In this document: one piece after another, positions 26,240-34,749 of the stretch
Layout: the number at the start of each line of letters is the position of its first letter
How positions within the stretch are numbered: the first letter of the stretch is position 1
DNA from: CAYNFR01 sp964396595
Lineage (GTDB): Bacteria; Bacteroidota; Bacteroidia; Chitinophagales; Saprospiraceae
Direction: 5' to 3'
DNA: 64,000 nt
NCBI GenBank assembly: GCA_964396595.1
Contig: CAYNFR010000021.1
Coordinates: forward strand, 1-64,000
The notes under the pieces: generated by a model
Databases searched by the model: none
Seen by the model: the letters and a program-made list of their open reading frames with translations, nothing else
What the model was told of the DNA's origin: nothing
Translations under genes and position numbers: made by a program

Positions 26240-26956
26240 ATGTATAGATTGCTAGGCGTATTACTGTTCATAAGTCTTATCGCATGTCGTGATGAAGTCA
26301 ATGAAGATCAAACCCTTTTCCTCAGTACACCGTTTTTTCCGCTGGAGCTGGATCACACACTCGAATATGAGGTCACCGAAATAAGTCTGCGACAAGGCGG
26401 GCGTATAAAGGATTCATTGACCTATATGATGCGTACCAGCGTAAGAGAAGAATATCATAATAATGTAGGTGACAAGTTCTATTTAGTTGATCAAGCCATT
26501 AAGATAAATCCAGAAGATCCTTACAGGATAAATAAAAACTGGACAGCTCAAATAGCCAATAACGAATTAATTGAGGATCGCGATAACCTCCCACTGGTCA
26601 AGATGAAATTACCTCTAAGAGCTAAGAAAGAATGGAATCCTTTAATATATTATGACAATAGGAGCGAGATTTTTATCGCTGGCGAACGAATGAATTATTT
26701 TAAAAACTGGGGAGCTAAGATTATTGAAACCAATGGTTCATTTAATGGATACGACAAGGTAATGACCATCGAGCTGGCTAATTTTGAAAATCGACTTGAG
26801 CGGCGTTACTATGTTGAGAAATATGCGGAAAATATTGGTCTTATATACCGCGAGATACTAATGATTGATAGCCAATGCTTTGACAATTGCGAAAGTATTG
26901 CATGGATCAACAAAGGAGAAAGAGGACATCATATCATCCAAATACTAAAAAAGTGA
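26240..26956 (+). CDS. Lipoprotein of unknown function
   Basis: The function is not recognised. From the ATG at 26240 (238 residues) the protein starts with a lipoprotein signal, MYRLLGVLLFISLIAC, with a lipobox cysteine at residue 16 followed by charged residues. The body is beta-rich and hydrophilic with no further membrane segment, so it is probably a periplasmic or outer membrane-anchored lipoprotein. A TTG seven codons upstream is in frame but falls within a good -7 element. It is followed by rimM after 11 bases and may be co-transcribed with it. Confidence 0.75.
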   Translation: MYRLLGVLLFISLIACRDEVNEDQTLFLSTPFFPLELDHTLEYEVTEISLRQGGRIKDSLTYMMRTSVREEYHNNVGDKFYLVDQAIKINPEDPYRINKNWTAQIANNELIEDRDNLPLVKMKLPLRAKKEWNPLIYYDNRSEIFIAGERMNYFKNWGAKIIETNGSFNGYDKVMTIELANFENRLERRYYVEKYAENIGLIYREILMIDSQCFDNCESIAWINKGERGHHIIQILKK

Positions 26957-26967
26957 CCAGAAAGAAA

Positions 26968-27498
26968 ATGCTTTATGAAAGGACTTATCTTGCGATAGGT
27001 TTTATTCGTAAGCCCTTTGGTTTTAAAGGTCATATGCTCTTGGCCTTGGACGAGATTTTTATAGATATATTAGAAGAGATCAGCTTTATTTTTCTTGAAC
27101 TTGATGGCTATAAAGTACCATTTAAAATTGAAGAAGTGGCTTATCACAAAGGCATTCAACTGAAACTCAAACATATTGATAGTTCAGCGTCTATTCAATC
27201 GCTTACGAATAAGACATTATTTATACTGAAAGATGATCTCCCTCCTGAATTTGATTCGCAATCCCCTGAGAGTGGTTATGTAGGATTAGAAGGAATGTAT
27301 TATCATGACGCGACCAGTAGTCAAGACGGAACGATTCTAAGCGTAGAAGAATTTCCGCAACAGCTGATGGCGATAGTCTCCATTGAGGATGTAGATTACT
27401 ACATACCATTGGTAGAAGAATTCATCACCGATATTGACGAAGTTGCTAACCGTATCAATTTTACGCTACCAATCGGACTCCTTCCTAGCAAGAATTAG
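26968..27498 (+). CDS. rimM: 16S rRNA processing protein RimM
   Basis: RimM is a ribosome maturation factor that binds the 30S head with S19. From the ATG at 26968 it is 176 residues, the usual size. The N-terminal domain opens with YLAIGFIRKPFGFKGHMLL, and the C-terminal PRC-barrel includes YVGLEGMYYHD and the conserved DVDYYIPLVEEFITDID with a terminal LPIGLL. An in-frame ATG at 26887 would overlap the lipoprotein gene and add a non-homologous basic tail, so it is rejected. Its usual partners rpsP and trmD are not adjacent. Confidence 0.9.
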   Translation: MLYERTYLAIGFIRKPFGFKGHMLLALDEIFIDILEEISFIFLELDGYKVPFKIEEVAYHKGIQLKLKHIDSSASIQSLTNKTLFILKDDLPPEFDSQSPESGYVGLEGMYYHDATSSQDGTILSVEEFPQQLMAIVSIEDVDYYIPLVEEFITDIDEVANRINFTLPIGLLPSKN

Positions 27499-27517
27499 CG
27501 CCAAATATTGAGTAAAA

Positions 27518-28807
27518 TCAAATCATAGCCCCTACAATACTCGCAGTCATCATCGTAGCCACAGTCCCGCCTAATAAGGCATAAAATCCTAGCTTAGTCA
27601 ATGTAGGTCTAGTTTCTGGGGCAATGGCACTTATTCCGCCTATCTGTATGCCAATAGAGGCAAAATTGGCGAAGCCACATAAAGCATAAGCCGCAAGAAC
27701 CGTGGAACGATGCGATAATACTCCACTAGCTTTCATGTCACCGAGTGAAGCATACGCCACAAATTCATTCAAAATGGTTTTTTCACCTAGTAGCTGACCC
27801 ACATACATTAATTCGTCACTAGCGACGCCGATAACCCATGCCATGGGGGCAAACAAATATCCCATGAAGAACTGTAAGGATAGTTTATCATATCTCCCAC
27901 CTGTAAAAACATACATCAGTTCATTAATATCGAACGCATCCCCCAGCATACTCAGTAGATTATTAACTAAATAAATCAATGCCATAAATGATAATAGCAT
28001 GGCGCCTACATTGACCGCAAGCTTAACCCCATCAGTTGTACCCCTCGCCAGTGCATCCAGAAAATTATCACCAATCTGAGATCTAAGGATGTTAAGCTCA
28101 TTGTTGATAACACGATCAGGATCTTCCGGAACTAATATTTTGGCGATCAGCAATGCCGCAGGTGCAGAAATTAAAGAGGCCACCAGTAAATGCATACCAA
28201 ATTCTTGCTGTGCTTCGACAGAAGTTCCTCCCAATATGGTTATATACGCACCGAACACACTACCAGCTATCGTAGCCATTCCTCCGGTCATAATACTCAT
28301 GAGCTCAGATCGCGACATACGATCTAAGTACGGTTTAATGACTAAGGGCGCTTCCGTCTGACCGACAAATATATTGGCCGCTGCAGACAATGATTCCGCT
28401 CCCGTAAGCCGCATCGTTTTATTCATAATCCATGCGAACACATAGACTACGCGTTGTAAAACACCGAAGTAGTAAAATATGCTCGTGATGGCACTAAAAA
28501 AAACAATCACAGGTAATACCGAAAACACAAATCCGAATGGGCTGCCTATCCGTCCCAGATCTCCAAAAAGGAAAATAGCCGACTCTTGTGCTGCTGATAT
28601 GACAACTAAAAAAACACCTACGACAGATTTAAAAAAATGTGTTACTGCCGGTATCTTGATCACAACCAAAGCTAAACTCGTCTGAATCATTAGCCCCGAT
28701 AGCACTAATCTCCAATTGATATGTGCTCGGTTCTTGCTCAATAACACACATATTCCTATTAATATGGCCGTGCCTATAAGTGAGCGTACTATATTTACTG
28801 TTAACAT
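27518..28807 (-). CDS. Concentrative nucleoside transporter (NupC/CNT family)
   Basis: The 429-residue membrane protein is a Na+- or H+-coupled nucleoside importer. It has the CNT domains in order: an N-terminal three-helix region, the gate domain, and the C-terminal nucleoside transporter domain. Signature pieces are AANIFVGQTEAPLVIKPYL, MTGGMATIAGSVFGAYI, and the late CGFANFASIGIQIGGI. It is divergent from uridine kinase with only 27 bases between start codons, which suggests that import and phosphorylation of nucleosides are regulated together. Confidence 0.93.
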   Translation of the reverse strand: MLTVNIVRSLIGTAILIGICVLLSKNRAHINWRLVLSGLMIQTSLALVVIKIPAVTHFFKSVVGVFLVVISAAQESAIFLFGDLGRIGSPFGFVFSVLPVIVFFSAITSIFYYFGVLQRVVYVFAWIMNKTMRLTGAESLSAAANIFVGQTEAPLVIKPYLDRMSRSELMSIMTGGMATIAGSVFGAYITILGGTSVEAQQEFGMHLLVASLISAPAALLIAKILVPEDPDRVINNELNILRSQIGDNFLDALARGTTDGVKLAVNVGAMLLSFMALIYLVNNLLSMLGDAFDINELMYVFTGGRYDKLSLQFFMGYLFAPMAWVIGVASDELMYVGQLLGEKTILNEFVAYASLGDMKASGVLSHRSTVLAAYALCGFANFASIGIQIGGISAIAPETRPTLTKLGFYALLGGTVATMMTASIVGAMI

Positions 28808-28834
28808 TGCGGAAAAATAGAGCTTTTAACAATC

Positions 28835-29458
28835 ATGACAAGCACCTCGGCTTTTATTATCGGAATAAGTGGCAGAAGTGGAAGCGGCAAATCCACATTC
28901 GTCCGCAAAATACACGAAAAATTTCCTGAAAGTACCACTCTACATACGATGGATAATTATTATCGACCTATCTCAGAGCAAATTATTGATGATAACGGTT
29001 ACATTAATTTTGACCTACCTGCGAGTTTCTATATAGAAAAATTTACACATGACCTCATCAGTCTGAAAAATGGAAAGGATATCGAAATTAAGGAGTACGA
29101 CTATAAGAAGTCCGGACAAGCAAGTAACTTAGTAATACCGACAAGAAAGATAATTTTAGTCGAGGGACTCTTTATATTTCAAATTGAAGCGGTCAAAAAT
29201 ATGTTGGACTTCAGCATAATGATGACGACCACTCGTGAGCTATGTTATGATCGCCGACTTAACAGGGATCAAAATGAACGTGGCTATCGAATTCCCGAAA
29301 TAGAATATAGATATTTTAACCATGCTGAACCGGCATTTCAGCAGTTTATATTACCACACTGGGATGACTGTGATCTGATTGTCGATAATAACGAAAATAT
29401 CATGGAAGGGATTCAAATGCTCTCTTCCATCATCCAAGAACGTATAGCACTTCAATAA
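28835..29458 (+). CDS. udk: Uridine kinase
   Basis: This P-loop kinase phosphorylates uridine or cytidine to the monophosphate in pyrimidine salvage. The 207-residue protein has Walker A GRSGSGKST (13-21), the substrate-binding MDNYYRPI with NFDLPASF, the Walker B-like ILVEGLFIF, and the lid RRLNRDQNERG. It is somewhat divergent from E. coli Udk but complete. The stop codon runs into an intrinsic terminator. The neighbouring transporter gene supports a nucleoside salvage role. Confidence 0.9.
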   Translation: MTSTSAFIIGISGRSGSGKSTFVRKIHEKFPESTTLHTMDNYYRPISEQIIDDNGYINFDLPASFYIEKFTHDLISLKNGKDIEIKEYDYKKSGQASNLVIPTRKIILVEGLFIFQIEAVKNMLDFSIMMTTTRELCYDRRLNRDQNERGYRIPEIEYRYFNHAEPAFQQFILPHWDDCDLIVDNNENIMEGIQMLSSIIQERIALQ

Positions 29459-29488
29459 AAAAGGGCTGACTAAAAGTTCAACCCTTTT
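29459..29488. terminator. Intrinsic terminator between udk and tRNA-Ala
   Basis: AAAAGGG (29459-29465) pairs with CCCTTTT (29482-29488), extended inward by TGA/TCA with one mismatch, around an eight-base loop. A T-rich tail follows on the plus strand and an A-tract precedes it, so it can terminate both udk and the minus-strand tRNA. Confidence 0.75.
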
Positions 29489-29500
29489 ATTGTATGTAAG

Positions 29501-29574
29501 TGGAGCTAACGGGAGTCGAACCCGTGACCTCTTGACTGCCAGTCAAGCACTCTAGCCAGCTGAGCTATAGCCCC
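29501..29574 (-). tRNA. tRNA-Ala (GGC)
   Basis: Read on the minus strand, the 74-base tRNA has acceptor stem GGGGCTA with TAGCTCC (one G-T pair), a normal D-arm (AGCTCAGCTGGCTAGAGT), anticodon stem CTTGA/TCAAG with loop CTGGCAG and anticodon GGC, and T-arm loop TTCGACT. The discriminator is A at 29501. CCA is not encoded. GGC reads alanine GCC and GCU codons. Confidence 0.95.
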
Positions 29575-29621
29575 TTTATTAGAATAGACGCACAAAAGTA
29601 AATGATTAGCTAAACATCTCA

Positions 29622-30167
29622 TTATTCTAAATCCCAATCTTCAAAATATTTGATAAATACTTTTGTGAGATTCTGAGCATCACTGATAGCACGATGATGG
29701 ATACCTGTAAATTCAAATCCTTCATCACGAACTACCGCCTTGAGACCGGGTGCATTTCGTATTTCCTTCATATTACGGTAAGCTTTTTTCAAGTCATTAT
29801 ATTGATTCACCCAGTCCGCTTCTAGTCTATGCCTAAGACAATCATTGCGCAGCAGCAAGCGATCATCAGCCCCCCAAGATAGTAAGACATACTCTTCTTC
29901 TTCTATTTGACTCCACTCTATAAAATCGTCGATTACTTTATCGAATGTCAAGGCTCTGTCAACTTGCTCTTGCGTAATATTCGTAAGTGACTTGCAGAAA
30001 TTACTCAGGATAGGGTTTACGTTGGGTTTAATGAATCTACTGAACTGAGACTCTACGCGTCCGTAGCGCGAAACTTTGCAGGCGCCTATTTCTATTACTT
30101 CCGTTGCTCCTCTTGGTGGTCTTCCTCGCCAACAAGTTGCTTCAAGATCAAAAATAATGTAGTTCAA
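29622..30167 (-). CDS. ERI1-like 3'-5' exonuclease (DEDDh)
   Basis: The 181-residue protein is a DEDDh exonuclease of the ERI1/Snipper-like group. The DxE motif is in IIFDLEATCW (D7, E9), a second acidic residue lies in the WGADDRLLL segment, and the final HxxxxxD is in HHRAISDAQN near the C-terminus. Related proteins trim RNA or single-stranded DNA ends; the substrate in bacteria is not settled. It follows the acyltransferase gene by five bases on the minus strand, so they probably share a transcript. Confidence 0.88.
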   Translation of the reverse strand: MNYIIFDLEATCWRGRPPRGATEVIEIGACKVSRYGRVESQFSRFIKPNVNPILSNFCKSLTNITQEQVDRALTFDKVIDDFIEWSQIEEEEYVLLSWGADDRLLLRNDCLRHRLEADWVNQYNDLKKAYRNMKEIRNAPGLKAVVRDEGFEFTGIHHRAISDAQNLTKVFIKYFEDWDLE

Positions 30168-30172
30168 ACCCC

Positions 30173-31870
30173 TCAGTTATATAATGTCTTTGCTAATTTA
30201 ATGGATTTAACCTCTTCCACCGTGATCATATCGTGTAAGCCATAAGAATCCAGTCTATTATGGTAATAATAGAGTAATCTAAGATCTTCACTATACAGGT
30301 TTTGATTCTTACTGTTAAGTGGAGAATAAAAATGATAGGTATTCAGTTGCCTCAATCCATCCTTGACGATCTCGTCATTATCTAGTACTTTCAACTCGGG
30401 ACTTAATTTTAACTTGTCCTCTGCCGCCATTTTTAATAATGCTTGCAATACCGTATCGACTTGGATCTTTAATTCTGATTCTTTAAATGAAAAGTAGTCA
30501 TTTGGCAACGTGAGTCTGGCATAGAAGTCCATGTTGGGAAATCGCTTTACAAACATCCTGTAAGCTACAAATGCTACTAAATGACTCGTCAAGACCACAT
30601 TCTCGCGTTTATAGCTTTCTACTATGGCATTTGCGAGAAATCGTGTATAGACGCTGTTGCGTTGACGGTCAATCGTTATCTTGCCGTCAAGCATAAAATG
30701 TTCCTGAATATTTACTTCTCGACCATTCTTTATACTCTTGCCATCTCTGTCTAACTTATTGCCAAAAATATCAATTGGGTGACCAAGCGAGAGGGTTACA
30801 TTGCTACCTGATCTCAAAATACGCTTGAGGAAGCGTAGCTTTTGAAATCTGGTGTCTTTTCGCTTGAATTTAGAAATATAGTTTTCTTTTCCGGCTATTC
30901 TGAGATGCTGGTCAATGAGCCCTCTGCCTTCAAACGTAAAATGATAACTGATCACTAATGGTACAATGATAATTTTCTTATCAAAATTGCGCACATAAAA
31001 TTCATTTTGACTGTCAATCAAGGTGCTAAGGATGCCTAGCTTTAAACTAGATTCTAAATGCCCACTTCTTGATCTGGTACCACCCGGGAAGAATATACTA
31101 TTCAATCCTTCTTGAATGGATAGAACGGAAAACTGTTTAAGAGTCTGGAGGTATATCGGGTTCTTTTTACGACGATCAATCTTATATGCGCCGAGTTTAC
31201 TCATATAATAAGCCATTAACTCGTAATCATAGAGATTCAGTCCTGCTCCATAGGAGAAAGCCGGCAAGCCTGTTAGCATTTCAATGCCATAACCCACTAA
31301 AATCGAATCGAGATTAGAAAAATGCGTAGGAAGAACTAACATCGTACCTTTATCAAACAAGCCTTGAATCAACTTGATCGGCCCTTCAATTCTGAAACGA
31401 TCAAGCAAATCCTCCTTAGTACCCCAAAAAGCTCGTTGCTTGGCAGATTTAAACGGTTTATAGACTACACCAAAAAGAAAACTTAACACTTTTCGCGCGA
31501 AACGAAAAGTCTTCGGTTTAAAATCACCATGAATCTCCTCAGAGTACCGTTGGACTATCCTAGTAACCAAATCCCTGTATAGCTTCTCCTCATCAATATC
31601 ATCACGCACCGCCTGGCTTATTTCTTCTTCGAGCTTGCGCCAATATTGATTTTCATTCGGAGGATCTACCTTGTAAACATCTGTCTTGGTTCGGAGTTTT
31701 TCCAAATAAATGGTCTGACTTATCAGCGAGGCCAATTCCGTTTTGGGAAGTGAAAGAAGATTCTCTACGGTTTGGTCGGCTAATTTTTGCACCATACGAT
31801 CACGCGCATTATAAAACTTAGCTATAGGCCAGTCCTCTATCTTTTTGATAATGTGCGGTACTTCTTTCAT
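30173..31870 (-). CDS. Glycerol-phosphate acyltransferase (PlsB/PlsC superfamily)
   Basis: This 565-residue protein carries the acyltransferase motifs in the middle of the chain: THFSNLDSILVGYG (the HxxxxD catalytic block) and FFPGGTRSRSG (substrate-binding block). The N-terminal about 180 residues and C-terminal about 200 residues are extended relative to PlsC, which makes it look like a long PlsB-type or Bacteroidota-specific enzyme. It likely transfers acyl groups to glycerol-3-phosphate or lysophosphatidate in membrane lipid synthesis. No transmembrane helix is obvious, so it is probably peripheral. It is co-directional with acpH and the exonuclease. Confidence 0.85.
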   Translation of the reverse strand: MKEVPHIIKKIEDWPIAKFYNARDRMVQKLADQTVENLLSLPKTELASLISQTIYLEKLRTKTDVYKVDPPNENQYWRKLEEEISQAVRDDIDEEKLYRDLVTRIVQRYSEEIHGDFKPKTFRFARKVLSFLFGVVYKPFKSAKQRAFWGTKEDLLDRFRIEGPIKLIQGLFDKGTMLVLPTHFSNLDSILVGYGIEMLTGLPAFSYGAGLNLYDYELMAYYMSKLGAYKIDRRKKNPIYLQTLKQFSVLSIQEGLNSIFFPGGTRSRSGHLESSLKLGILSTLIDSQNEFYVRNFDKKIIIVPLVISYHFTFEGRGLIDQHLRIAGKENYISKFKRKDTRFQKLRFLKRILRSGSNVTLSLGHPIDIFGNKLDRDGKSIKNGREVNIQEHFMLDGKITIDRQRNSVYTRFLANAIVESYKRENVVLTSHLVAFVAYRMFVKRFPNMDFYARLTLPNDYFSFKESELKIQVDTVLQALLKMAAEDKLKLSPELKVLDNDEIVKDGLRQLNTYHFYSPLNSKNQNLYSEDLRLLYYYHNRLDSYGLHDMITVEEVKSIKLAKTLYN

Positions 31871-31990
31871 TGATATTAACTCGCGGTAAAGATAATGGGC
31901 CTTTTGTCATAAAGATTACTCAGCCCCAATAATCTCACTTCTCCAGTTCTCCATACCGATTACTTCAATACTTCATGAGAGATCTGATCA

Positions 31991-32578
31991 TTAATCTACA
32001 CTTTCAAGCCAATCTTTGACAAATGTGGATGTATCAAGCCACAACAACTCAAAGCTACCTGACAATTCTTCATGATGCATAATGACAATCTTTACAGCTT
32101 CTGTAAAATTAGACTCAAATCTCGCTCTTTCATCCATGCGTGTGAGTACCCTTGCGAGTCCATCTAGTGATGTATAAACATCGAGATATCGATGCTTAAG
32201 CAATTGATCTACTTGTAGCCTTGCCTTGCCTCTGAGATTGTCGAGATGTTCACTCAAGATACGATACACTTGTCCGGTAAAGTAATCGTAAGGTACATCT
32301 ATATGAACCTTCCATTGTGAAGCCAAGTAATAATCATAAACGATATCCACCACCACGGGACTATATTTTCGATGCACTGGTCTGAATATTTTAAGAGTAC
32401 TAACAAAAGCTTCATGTCTATCCACAAAACCATCGATAGCATAGTGCAGTGAGATGCCTCTGTCGTACATACGTGGCAATAACAGCCTGTCCGCAGGTCG
32501 TAATCCGTCCGCGATCAGATTACCCACCATCAGTGTCGGATCAGTATAACTTAATGCCAGATGTCCCAAATAATTCAA
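31991..32578 (-). CDS. acpH: Acyl carrier protein phosphodiesterase
   Basis: AcpH removes the 4'-phosphopantetheine arm from acyl carrier protein. The 195-residue protein matches the family from its first residues, MNYLGHLALSYTDPTLMVGNLIADGL, with the HD-like residues in ISLHYAIDGFVDRHE and DIVYDYYLASQW, which bind the metal. Its length is standard. It lies 20 bases downstream of the DUF368 gene and is the last gene of the long minus-strand run. A lipid-related acyltransferase gene follows after 120 bases. Confidence 0.88.
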   Translation of the reverse strand: MNYLGHLALSYTDPTLMVGNLIADGLRPADRLLLPRMYDRGISLHYAIDGFVDRHEAFVSTLKIFRPVHRKYSPVVVDIVYDYYLASQWKVHIDVPYDYFTGQVYRILSEHLDNLRGKARLQVDQLLKHRYLDVYTSLDGLARVLTRMDERARFESNFTEAVKIVIMHHEELSGSFELLWLDTSTFVKDWLESVD

Positions 32579-32598
32579 TACGAAAAACTTAAATTGGC

Positions 32599-33576
32599 TT
32601 AGGGTGTCGCTTTAATGGTTTTATCAAATCTGCTCATCACATACACGGCCACAAGACCCAGAATCATTGCTGCTATCACCATTATTATGCGCGCGTCTGC
32701 ATATTGTGCATAAGCATTCGGCATCAGATTGTGCTCCGTGATAACTTTATAGTTATGTGGATCTGTAAGGTAAACGATATCGACAGATTCATAAGCTAAG
32801 GTGGTCTTGTTAAGCACTTCAGTTACTTTTTTCCAAGGCCATAATTTACTTAACGAACCGATAAGAACACCGATCATCGCCGCCATAGTTAATTGATTAT
32901 GCCTATTGAAGAAATAAGACAATACGCGTGCAAAACTGAATAATCCGACAATGATGCCGATACCAAGAATAACTAAGACCATACTGCTCGAATCTATGCT
33001 CCGGGTGGAAATAATTTCCTTCAAGGTCAAAATGACCGTATCGTAAAGACCAAACAGCAATAGCATGAAGCTGCCGGATAAACCTGGCAGAATAAGGGCA
33101 GAAACGGCCACGGCACCGGCAATAAACACGTACCATATCTCAGTCGATCCCGTGCCCGGCCTTAACTGAGTGATATAATATGTGCCTATGGCGAATAAAA
33201 GACAGAATGCTATGGATTGTACATTCCATGATTGCCTCCTGCCAAAGTAGATAATTGACATCATCACCACACCCATAAAAAAGGCCCATAAGACCTCTCG
33301 ATGCGACAATAATAACTTACTTATCAATAAAATACCCATCACAAGTCCAGCAAACATACCACATAAAAGCAGGAACAGGAATGCTCCATTAATCGCCTTG
33401 AAGAACCCTCTAGGTGAGGTAAAAAGTAGCTTAAAATTCGCTGGAGTGAATAACTTAATAGTATTTAACAATTCTTGATAAATACCCGTAATAAAAGCTA
33501 TAGTTCCTCCAGATACCCCTGGTATTGCCTCGGCAATGCCCATAATGAATCCTTTCCATATAAGGTCAATTCTCAT
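32599..33576 (-). CDS. DUF368 family membrane protein
   Basis: The 325-residue polytopic protein belongs to DUF368. The conserved N-terminal signature GFIMGIAEAIPGVSGGTIAFITGIY is present, and a second related block (VSALILPGLSGSFMLLLFGLY) lies in the middle, giving about nine or ten membrane segments. Recent work links DUF368 and DedA families to undecaprenyl-phosphate flipping, which would fit the uppP gene in the same run; that role is an inference here. It starts six bases after the stop of the S1/P1-like gene. Confidence 0.88.
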   Translation of the reverse strand: MRIDLIWKGFIMGIAEAIPGVSGGTIAFITGIYQELLNTIKLFTPANFKLLFTSPRGFFKAINGAFLFLLLCGMFAGLVMGILLISKLLLSHREVLWAFFMGVVMMSIIYFGRRQSWNVQSIAFCLLFAIGTYYITQLRPGTGSTEIWYVFIAGAVAVSALILPGLSGSFMLLLFGLYDTVILTLKEIISTRSIDSSSMVLVILGIGIIVGLFSFARVLSYFFNRHNQLTMAAMIGVLIGSLSKLWPWKKVTEVLNKTTLAYESVDIVYLTDPHNYKVITEHNLMPNAYAQYADARIIMVIAAMILGLVAVYVMSRFDKTIKATP

Positions 33577-33582
33577 AATATA

Positions 33583-34749
33583 TCAATTGTTATGCAATCT
33601 AATGTTTTTACTTGTCGGGGAGTCTATCGTCGGCTCTAATTCAACACTTTCGAGAGAAACTATAGCTACAGTGGGCTTGCCTGCATCTACCCATGCTGTA
33701 AACCATGCAGAGGCTGTAGCCAAAATTGATTTTTGCATTTGAACTTCTACCATTCCGTTCATCTTCTGCGCGTAAAGACGTGCATAATCTTCGCACTCCA
33801 ATCGCACTATGACTCCATTGCGTTCCTCATAGCAATAGGCGTTTATATCAGGATTTTTTCTTAAGAGCATATCTTCATGAAGGACTTGCTTTACGAGTGA
33901 GTGTGTGCTTCTAATTACATTCCAGAAAAAATCCTTCTTGTCTTCAATATACGTAGCCTTTCCTACCCAAAAATCAAATTCCTCAGTTGCCATTAACTCC
34001 GGAATTCTAGACTCCCAAAAAGCATGTATGCCCAATTGATCCGTTAATTGACCATTATAATTGCGGGTGGTGTGCAGCGGGACATGCGCGTCCGATATAT
34101 AGTGACCCATCTCAGCAGAAATACGAAGAGAAAGCTTCCAGTCGCCACCTTTCATTGCCCTTGTTAGCCTCTCTTGATAGTCAAGTAAATGATAAGGTAA
34201 GATGCCGTAATGACTATAATGATCTTGAAATATCAACGAGACAGTATTGGCGGGTAAATCCAGATGATCTTTATAATCATTACTTAGTACGATATATTGA
34301 GATTCATATAAGGCATACAGATGTGCCCTGATATCATATAGTAGTGCATGTCGCAGTCCGAAAAACGCCTCTTCACTCTTCTCCATCGAAAAAGTCCGTA
34401 GCGTATCCCCCCTTTGAGAAAGGGCGTGAACTTCTCCTTTCAGAAATATGCTTAAATATTGATCCGGTAAAGTGTCAGACATCAGCACATCAGGATACAC
34501 ATCCAGATCTATGTAATGTCTAATACCCTCGATCACAGAAGCATATCGTCGCTTGTCTGGAGCGACCGATTGTTCACTAATATATTTAATGTTCGCTTTA
34601 TAGATCTGTGCTAATTCTGGCGGAAGACTGAATACGGCCAATCGATTAATCAGTCTATGTCCATAGAATCCCCAGAATTCTGCCTCCATATTCGCCGTCG
34701 GCGAATAATAAAAAGACATTAGCCAGATAATGATATTGACAGCTGTCAT
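33583..34749 (-). CDS. Secreted S1/P1 nuclease / phospholipase C-like protein
   Basis: The protein resembles the zinc-dependent S1/P1 nuclease and phospholipase C superfamily. After a hydrophobic signal (IIIWLMSFYYSP) the mature chain begins near EFWGFYGHRLINRLAV, like the N-terminal metal-ligand Trp-Gly-x-x-Gly-His of the family, and later has YISDAHVPLHT and HAFWESRIPEL, which carry the other zinc ligands. Start choice: the ATG at 34749 overlaps the gldG stop as ATGA; a second ATG at 34773 would overlap gldG by 28 bases. The chain is about 388 residues. Substrate (nucleic acid or lipid) is unknown. It is placed within the gliding gene run. Confidence 0.7.
   Translation of the reverse strand: MTAVNIIIWLMSFYYSPTANMEAEFWGFYGHRLINRLAVFSLPPELAQIYKANIKYISEQSVAPDKRRYASVIEGIRHYIDLDVYPDVLMSDTLPDQYLSIFLKGEVHALSQRGDTLRTFSMEKSEEAFFGLRHALLYDIRAHLYALYESQYIVLSNDYKDHLDLPANTVSLIFQDHYSHYGILPYHLLDYQERLTRAMKGGDWKLSLRISAEMGHYISDAHVPLHTTRNYNGQLTDQLGIHAFWESRIPELMATEEFDFWVGKATYIEDKKDFFWNVIRSTHSLVKQVLHEDMLLRKNPDINAYCYEERNGVIVRLECEDYARLYAQKMNGMVEVQMQKSILATASAWFTAWVDAGKPTVAIVSLESVELEPTIDSPTSKNIRLHNN

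Noticed and set aside
26887..26967. N-terminal extension of rimM
   Set aside because: It overlaps the lipoprotein gene and adds a basic stretch not found in RimM.
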